Shown: positions 4,782 to 9,213 of the stretch, piece by piece | Layout of the letters: every line of letters begins with the position of its first letter | Numbering within the stretch: the first letter of the stretch is position 1 | Source of the DNA: JBEKDJ01 sp050014415 | GTDB lineage: Bacteria > Desulfobacterota > BSN033 > UBA1163 | Direction of reading: 5' to 3' | Length of the DNA stretch: 9,213 nucleotides | NCBI GenBank assembly: GCA_050014415.1 | Contig: JBEKDJ010000178.1 | Location: 1-9,213 of the forward strand | Notes under the pieces: generated by a model | Seen by the model: the letters and a program-made list of their open reading frames with translations, nothing else | Databases searched by the model: none | What the model was told of the DNA's origin: nothing | Made by a program: the position numbers and the translations under genes

Positions 4782-6431
4782 ATGAGCAATACAGCAGGAT
4801 TAAAGGCCGAGCTAAAGGAAGTGGAGGAACTTGCCAAGATTCCAGCTCATCTCAGTGCCGATGAAGCCAAAGGATTTAGGGATTCATTTATTCGTACCAA
4901 GACCGTGCAGACCACCCTTCGCAAGGATCAGTTGCGTGACGAAATTAGTCAATGTGTCGATAAAGAAAAAACGATTAAGGAGGAAAAAATGAAGCGCGGA
5001 AATGTGTCTGAATGGTTCACGCTGGAGAATCTGCTCAGGGTCTTTCTTTTGGGTTGCCTTCTTCCATTCGGGTTCGCCGGGGAGTTTTGCCTTTTCCATT
5101 ACACAATCGAACCCTTTGATCTCGGAAAACTGGAGACCAACCTGGTAGCGTTAATGCTGACCTTCATTACGTTGGAGGGGATGAATTATTACATAACGAG
5201 TCTCCGCAAGAAATTTCCAACCCTTGAGGATCACCTATTCCTGATTCTCGGGTGCGCCGCATTCTTCCTGCTCGTTATGATCACACTCCTTGGGGCAGAT
5301 ATCCGGGAGAAGCTCTTCCATCTCTCAACTTTAAAAAGTCTGGCCTCCTCTCCCGAAGAGATCGTCAGGGTTGTCGAAGATTTTTATAAAGGAGTTGCGA
5401 AGAGCTTCATGGCTCTTATGGTGTGTCTGAGCATTTCGGTGATGATCGTAAGCGGTCTGTCGTGGCACGACCTCCGCAACAGGTTCTTTTCCGCAGTGAC
5501 ACTCTTGAGCCTCCACATGGCCCATGAAGCAATCCGGCGGCAAATGCAACGTTTTAAACAGGAGATTACCGACCTGGATATTTGGTTGCAGGAAATTCTC
5601 TTTGCATTTGATGCCGCTTACAGTCGTGAAAAGGCGTTTCCATCTCAAGGAAGAGGGGCCTCCGGGAATATCTTCTCCAGGTCTAATTCATCCCAGGATG
5701 GCGTGAAAGTGTGGAAGCTAATCAGCCTAACTATCTTATTGATAGTACTTGTATTGGTTCTCTTCTTTGCCTTCCGGGGTGTGGCCAGAAGCGAAAGCAT
5801 CATCGGTTTTGACCTTTCTCAAAGCATGGGAGTAAGTAACTATACGGGCAACGAAACTGAGACTCAGCAGAATTCCAAGGCGGTAGAAGCCTATATTCAA
5901 AACAATGCCTCTCCCGGGGAGAGGCTTATAATCTTCGGTATAACTGAGAGAACACATAGCACCCCATACATTCTTCTCGAAGGGACTATATCAACCAGGC
6001 AGGGTGCGTTCGGACAGGAGGTGGCCCGAAGCAAGATGGAACTCTTGAAACAGTGGCGAAGTCATCAACTAAAACCCATTGCTCCGCAGACCGATCTATT
6101 CGGGGCCATGCAGTTGGCAGAAATCCTCTTCACGAAGAATTTCAGGGACAAGAAACTCATCCTTCTCAGTGACCTTCGTCAATACGGGCAGGGATTTGAT
6201 TTTGAGTCCCCTCAAGTTCTCGATGCAAACAGGCTTTTTAAGGAGGTGATGCAGAAGGGTTTGGTTGCCTCATTAGATGGGACCACGGTTTGGTGTTTAG
6301 GGGTTCATGGTGCCGGGAAGACGCCTACCTATTGGAAAAGTCTTCGCGAATTTTGGACTCTCTATTTTCAACAGGCAAAGGTAAAAGAACTGAAGGCTTT
6401 CACACCAGAAAGGAGGTTCAGCAATGAGTAG
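4782..6431 (+). CDS. Five-helix membrane protein with C-terminal vWA domain
   Basis: This 549-residue protein starts at the ATG after GGGAGGG; a TTG one codon earlier is less likely. An N-terminal charged, coiled-coil-like region (1-75) is followed by membrane segments near 82-103, 120-139, 151-171, 207-226 and 311-332. Arginines and lysines flank them in a way that puts the N-terminus inside and the C-terminal domain outside. Residues about 338-540 form a von Willebrand A fold: DLSQS (344-348) is the MIDAS D-x-S-x-S, T437-D438 supplies the second element and D464 (LLSDL) the third, so the metal site looks intact. Such domains hold partner proteins through a bound divalent metal. The gene overlaps the next by 8 bases. 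GVHGAGKT near the end fits the Walker A pattern but lies in a vWA strand and loop, and is probably not a P-loop. Confidence 0.88.
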   Translation: MSNTAGLKAELKEVEELAKIPAHLSADEAKGFRDSFIRTKTVQTTLRKDQLRDEISQCVDKEKTIKEEKMKRGNVSEWFTLENLLRVFLLGCLLPFGFAGEFCLFHYTIEPFDLGKLETNLVALMLTFITLEGMNYYITSLRKKFPTLEDHLFLILGCAAFFLLVMITLLGADIREKLFHLSTLKSLASSPEEIVRVVEDFYKGVAKSFMALMVCLSISVMIVSGLSWHDLRNRFFSAVTLLSLHMAHEAIRRQMQRFKQEITDLDIWLQEILFAFDAAYSREKAFPSQGRGASGNIFSRSNSSQDGVKVWKLISLTILLIVLVLVLFFAFRGVARSESIIGFDLSQSMGVSNYTGNETETQQNSKAVEAYIQNNASPGERLIIFGITERTHSTPYILLEGTISTRQGAFGQEVARSKMELLKQWRSHQLKPIAPQTDLFGAMQLAEILFTKNFRDKKLILLSDLRQYGQGFDFESPQVLDANRLFKEVMQKGLVASLDGTTVWCLGVHGAGKTPTYWKSLREFWTLYFQQAKVKELKAFTPERRFSNE

Positions 6432-7020
6432 AGGCTTCGTAATAGGAGATATTGCAATTTTGGCAGCGGTGGTTGTGGTGAGCGCTGCCCATTTGTTTCA
6501 GAAGATGGGAAAGGTTGGCTTTCCGAAGGACCACGGTACGCTTTCCGTTGCTCCCTTGAGCTACGATCTCGATTCGAAAGAATCCTTGGTCATGCCTGCT
6601 TATAATGAGGCAAGCCCCCCCTTGGATGGTCCTTCGCACCTGTTAGAGACGATAATAGGCATTCACGAATCTTTTCCCTTTTCGTCCGAAGCTTTTGGCG
6701 CTCTTGATGGGTTCGCGCCCCTGGAAGTCCCTGTTAAAAAGCCCATGGAGCCTGTGCCGGAAAGACCTCTCCTTCCTGCCCTCTCTCAAAAGGTGCCTCA
6801 GCTTCCCTTACTGAATCAGGCTGCTCAGGAAGAACCCGCTAAGAAGAGCCTGGATGCGAACAGCTTAAAGAATCTCCTGGCTGTCTTCGAAAATGGTGGC
6901 ATGAAAGTGAAAGAAGTCGAAGCCCTTCCCTCGGGCGCCACAAAAATTACGTTTGACGAGTTCATGGACACCAGGAAGGTCCGAGAGCCCGAACTCGTTA
7001 GGGTGCGAGGCAAGCGATGA
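6424..7020 (+). CDS. Membrane-anchored proline-rich protein
   Basis: This 198-residue protein has one hydrophobic segment at residues 6-24 (IGDIAILAAVVVVSAAHLF). It is probably an uncleaved anchor, since no lipobox or clear signal-peptidase site follows. A long proline-rich, low-complexity stretch follows (about 60-140, for example PVKKPMEPVPERPLLPAL), then a small C-terminal domain (about 145-198, with VFENGGMKVKEVEALPSGAT). With basic residues on both sides of the anchor, orientation is not fixed, but an N-in, body-outside layout would put it beside the vWA domain of the previous protein. AAAGGAGGTT before the ATG is an almost perfect Shine-Dalgarno site. The gene starts inside the end of the vWA gene (8 bases) and overlaps the radical SAM gene by 4. 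It could be a spacer or ligand of the vWA protein. Confidence 0.8.
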   Translation: MSRGFVIGDIAILAAVVVVSAAHLFQKMGKVGFPKDHGTLSVAPLSYDLDSKESLVMPAYNEASPPLDGPSHLLETIIGIHESFPFSSEAFGALDGFAPLEVPVKKPMEPVPERPLLPALSQKVPQLPLLNQAAQEEPAKKSLDANSLKNLLAVFENGGMKVKEVEALPSGATKITFDEFMDTRKVREPELVRVRGKR

Positions 7021-8129
7021 ACGAAGTCTTCATTGTTGAAGGACAATGCATTGTTCTTGATCCAGGGCCGGAGATGATTCCTCCTTTGTCCATAATGTGT
7101 CCAGGGTTTAAGGTGGAATCGGTCCAACCCGGCCCATGGTTCACTCCCAAGTTCCGAGAGTTGGCCAAAGAGGAAGTAATCCTGCAACGGCCCCTGTTCG
7201 AGCTTGACTTTGAAGGTTTGAGGGAGGCCTTTTTCAAGAAAGTACCGCCTCTTGCTAAGCCAGATGGTGAGTACAAATATTCAAGGCTTAAGCTTCTGCA
7301 TGCCCTCTCTCTGAATGAGTTGAGTCATTGCCGGCTGTGTGGTTGGGAGTGCGGGATTAACCGTTTCTCAGGCGAAAAGGGTAAGTGTGGTTTAGATAGT
7401 CAAGTGTTCGCTTCCGATCCCTTTATTCATGTTGCCGAAGAGTCAGTGATTAATCCTGCCTTGGTAACCAATTTGGCAGGGTGTTCAATGCGTTGCATTT
7501 ATTGTATCGCTTCCAAGACTTGGGACCCGGAAAACTTCAATCCTTTGGATACCAAGACCTTTTGGGAAAGGATAAAAGATTTGATGACGGAGCAGATTCC
7601 AATCAATACCATTGAATTTACGAACCCTACGGAGTCTTTGCCCGGCGTAATCGGGCTTTTCGCTTCTGCCCCCAGTGATTTCAATCTGCCCGTTGTTATG
7701 AATTGTCACCTTTACGGCTCAGAACGCTTTTATGAGATAGCCGCTCCTGTAACGGACATCTGGCTTCCGGATCTGAGATACGGAAATGACGCCTGCGCTA
7801 AGACCTTGAGCAAAGTGGACCATTATATGGAGAAGGCGCGGTTGGGGTTAGAGGCTATGCGAAAGTCTGGTGCTAAAATAGTGGCCCGCATTTTGGTGCT
7901 TCCTGGCCATGTTTCCTGTTGCCATGAACCTGCTCTGGAATTGCTCTCTGGATATAAAGATTGCTTATGGGTCAGCATTTTAGATCAGTACATTCCGGAA
8001 CACGAGGCCCATCTTGATCCGGATTTGAGCAGGCGTCCTACGCAGGAGGAATTTGAAAAGGTGAGGTATTTGGTTGGAAAGTGTGGCTTACGGAATATTT
8101 TGGAAGATCCGAAAGACTTTTGGAAGTGA
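7017..8129 (+). CDS. PflX-like radical SAM protein with N-terminal extension
   Basis: This 370-residue protein belongs to the PflX-like radical SAM group (COG1313). C156, C160 and C163 (GCSMRCIYC) form the CX3CX2C motif that holds the 4Fe-4S cluster used to cleave S-adenosylmethionine. Before it, C105, C108, C112 and C124 (CRLCGWECGINRFSGEKGKC) match the cysteine-rich N-terminal motif of the group. Later signatures are also present: WLPDLRYG (249-256), RILVLPGH (291-298), DQYIPEHEA (323-331) and RRPTQEEF (339-346). Usual members begin shortly before the first cysteine motif; here about 100 residues precede it, with no motif I recognise. The start is fixed by the ATGA overlap with the previous gene. 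The reaction of this family is not known, and the 'pyruvate formate-lyase activating' label is by similarity only. Being coupled to two membrane-protein genes is unusual. Confidence 0.9.
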   Translation: MNEVFIVEGQCIVLDPGPEMIPPLSIMCPGFKVESVQPGPWFTPKFRELAKEEVILQRPLFELDFEGLREAFFKKVPPLAKPDGEYKYSRLKLLHALSLNELSHCRLCGWECGINRFSGEKGKCGLDSQVFASDPFIHVAEESVINPALVTNLAGCSMRCIYCIASKTWDPENFNPLDTKTFWERIKDLMTEQIPINTIEFTNPTESLPGVIGLFASAPSDFNLPVVMNCHLYGSERFYEIAAPVTDIWLPDLRYGNDACAKTLSKVDHYMEKARLGLEAMRKSGAKIVARILVLPGHVSCCHEPALELLSGYKDCLWVSILDQYIPEHEAHLDPDLSRRPTQEEFEKVRYLVGKCGLRNILEDPKDFWK

Positions 8130-8173
8130 CAGAAATCAAAAATCAATTCCGGGATTGAGAAAGGAGGACGACG

Positions 8174-8926
8174 ATGGAAAACACGGCAGGGAAAGTAACA
8201 CATATGAACCAAAGCAAAATTGAGCCTTTTTTTGAGTCTGACAACAGTATCGAGGCCCAGATCATCAAGAGGGCCTTGGATGGATTTGACCAAAAGGATA
8301 AGCTCATTGCTAACGCATTAAGAACATTCATGAGTGCTCACGAAAAGGCCGTCAGGGAAGAAGAGAAAAGAGAGATTGTCAAAAAGATTGAATCCGAGCA
8401 GGCCCTGGATGCTGTTGTGAGATTGCGTCGTGCAGAGATTGAGATGAGAGTGGCCGATTCCCGTCTGAAACTCACCCAGAAGAAATTCGCTATTGCCCTG
8501 GAAGATCTCAAATTGAAGCTGGAAGAATTTGAAGGGATCGAAGAGGAGGAGTACGATTGGAACATCGAGAAATTACTAATCTTGAAGAAAAACAAAGAGA
8601 ATGAGGAGGCTGTGTTTCGAAAGATTTATGAATTCGCCAGGTCGATGGCTGACGGAACCTCAGAGGTTCCGCTCCGGTCCATTCGCAAGGGTGATTTGCC
8701 TGACCATCTCACCCAAGCCATGAACGAAATCAAGACCAACATGAAAGCATTCTTAAAGGATCTGGCAGAATTTTTGATGGAAACGAAGATCGAGGGTCAA
8801 AAGAAAGTGATCCAGATTTGTGAAGATCCTGACCTTGCAAGAGAAGTTGCTTTTGATGACGAAGAGCCTGCACCGCTTAAGTTTCTGGCCACAATCATCC
8901 TCAAATATGTCAATAAGAGTGTTTAA
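8174..8926 (+). CDS. Coiled-coil protein of unknown function
   Basis: This 250-residue, highly charged protein is not recognised. Residues about 55-150 have long helical heptad-like patterns rich in Glu, Lys, Leu and Arg (for example RRAEIEMRVADSRLKL and LEDLKLKLEEFE), typical of a coiled coil. An aromatic-containing hinge (EEEYDWNIEKL) follows. The C-terminal third (about 175-250) is again helical (LTQAMNEIKTNMKAFLKDLAEFL) and ends with a more hydrophobic helix near 236-246. It has a single cysteine (216). AGAAAGGAGG lies 6 bases before the ATG; a second ATG ten codons later is less well placed. It follows the radical SAM gene by 44 bases without an evident terminator and is probably co-transcribed. 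It may be a structural or scaffolding partner. Confidence 0.8.
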   Translation: MENTAGKVTHMNQSKIEPFFESDNSIEAQIIKRALDGFDQKDKLIANALRTFMSAHEKAVREEEKREIVKKIESEQALDAVVRLRRAEIEMRVADSRLKLTQKKFAIALEDLKLKLEEFEGIEEEEYDWNIEKLLILKKNKENEEAVFRKIYEFARSMADGTSEVPLRSIRKGDLPDHLTQAMNEIKTNMKAFLKDLAEFLMETKIEGQKKVIQICEDPDLAREVAFDDEEPAPLKFLATIILKYVNKSV

Positions 8927-8945
8927 GATATCAGGGAAGGGAGCC

Positions 8946-9213
8946 ATGGAAGAGAAGAACGGTCATCTGAGATTTTGGGAGGAGTTGGCTAAAGAAGTCG
9001 AAGGGAAATCAGGTGGAAAGCGCTATCTGAACAAGTTGAAAAAGAGTTATTCGGAAGCTGACTTCGAAGGCGAAGAAGTTCTTTGCCTGAAAGGGGGGCC
9101 TTCCTATCAGAAAGCTTTGGAAATGGTATCTGCGGACGTTGAATTCTTGGCCTGCATTGAAAAGTTAAGGCATGCTGATGAACGCCGCAAGTTTAAAGAA
9201 AAGGAATTCTGGC
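8946..9213 (+). CDS. Charged protein, 3' end cut by window
   Basis: An open frame of 89 codons runs off the right edge without a stop. It starts MEEKNGHLRFWEELAKEVEG, with AAGGGAG just before the ATG. It begins 19 bases after the coiled-coil gene, so it continues the same operon. The visible part is charged and helical, with two cysteines and no recognised motif. It has the same codon and Lys/Glu character as its upstream neighbour. Confidence 0.7.
   Translation, partial: MEEKNGHLRFWEELAKEVEGKSGGKRYLNKLKKSYSEADFEGEEVLCLKGGPSYQKALEMVSADVEFLACIEKLRHADERRKFKEKEFW

Noticed and set aside
4538..4837. 99-codon minus-strand frame opposite the start of the operon
   Set aside because: It spans two plus-strand genes with good ribosome sites. 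The translation has no coherent domain and it has no ribosome site.
6300..6330. Walker A-like GVHGAGKT in the vWA protein
   Set aside because: It matches GxxxxGKT, but it lies after a late beta strand of the vWA domain, is followed by a vWA-type helix, and has no Walker B or other ATPase context.
6825..7276. Minus-strand frames opposite the radical SAM gene start
   Set aside because: They are shadows of the proline-rich and radical SAM genes, whose frames are confirmed by motifs and overlaps.
7985..8331. Minus-strand frames near the end of the radical SAM gene
   Set aside because: They overlap conserved C-terminal motifs of the radical SAM protein and the strongly positioned start of the coiled-coil gene.
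1..9213. tRNA, rRNA, CRISPR arrays, insertion sequences, integrase or relaxase genes
   Set aside because: I looked on both strands and saw no repeat-spacer pattern, no transposase or recombinase motifs and no recognisable stable RNA.

Overview
The window looks like accessory or mobile-element-like DNA from an anaerobic bacterium. Genes sit close together with good Shine-Dalgarno sites, several overlap by 4 to 8 bases, and many small products are unrecognised. The only lineage hints are a PflX-like radical SAM protein (a family common in anaerobes) and a RemA-like (DUF370) regulator, best known from Firmicutes but also found in other anaerobes. I lean weakly to a Desulfobacterota/Deltaproteobacteria or Firmicutes-like host and cannot decide from sequence alone. 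I saw no integrase, transposase, relaxase, tRNA, rRNA or CRISPR array.

Left part (1-2800): a translationally coupled pair (a zinc-ribbon protein and a small helical DNA-binding-like protein), then a 265-base spacer rich in inverted repeats, then a winged-helix-like protein (1479-1892). After it comes a minus-strand SEC-C zinc-motif gene (1961-2371). About 600 bases without a convincing gene follow. They hold a consensus sigma70 promoter facing the SEC-C gene and a second, diverged copy of the 3' end of the winged-helix gene (2746-2793).

Middle part (2992-4443): a Nudix hydrolase, a small acidic protein overlapping its end, and a RemA/DUF370-like regulator, all on the plus strand. They converge on a small minus-strand gene of a conserved but uncharacterised family.

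Right part (4444-9213): a co-directional run of six genes, probably one operon. It encodes a small charged protein, a five-helix membrane protein with a C-terminal von Willebrand A (vWA) domain bearing an intact MIDAS metal site, a membrane-anchored proline-rich protein, a PflX-like radical SAM enzyme with an unusual N-terminal extension of about 100 residues, a long coiled-coil protein, and a charged protein cut by the window end. The three central genes overlap (8 and 4 bases), which implies coupled production. The topology I infer puts the vWA domain and the proline-rich protein together outside the cytoplasmic membrane, with the radical SAM enzyme inside. This is the best candidate here for an undescribed system; its function is not readable from the sequence.
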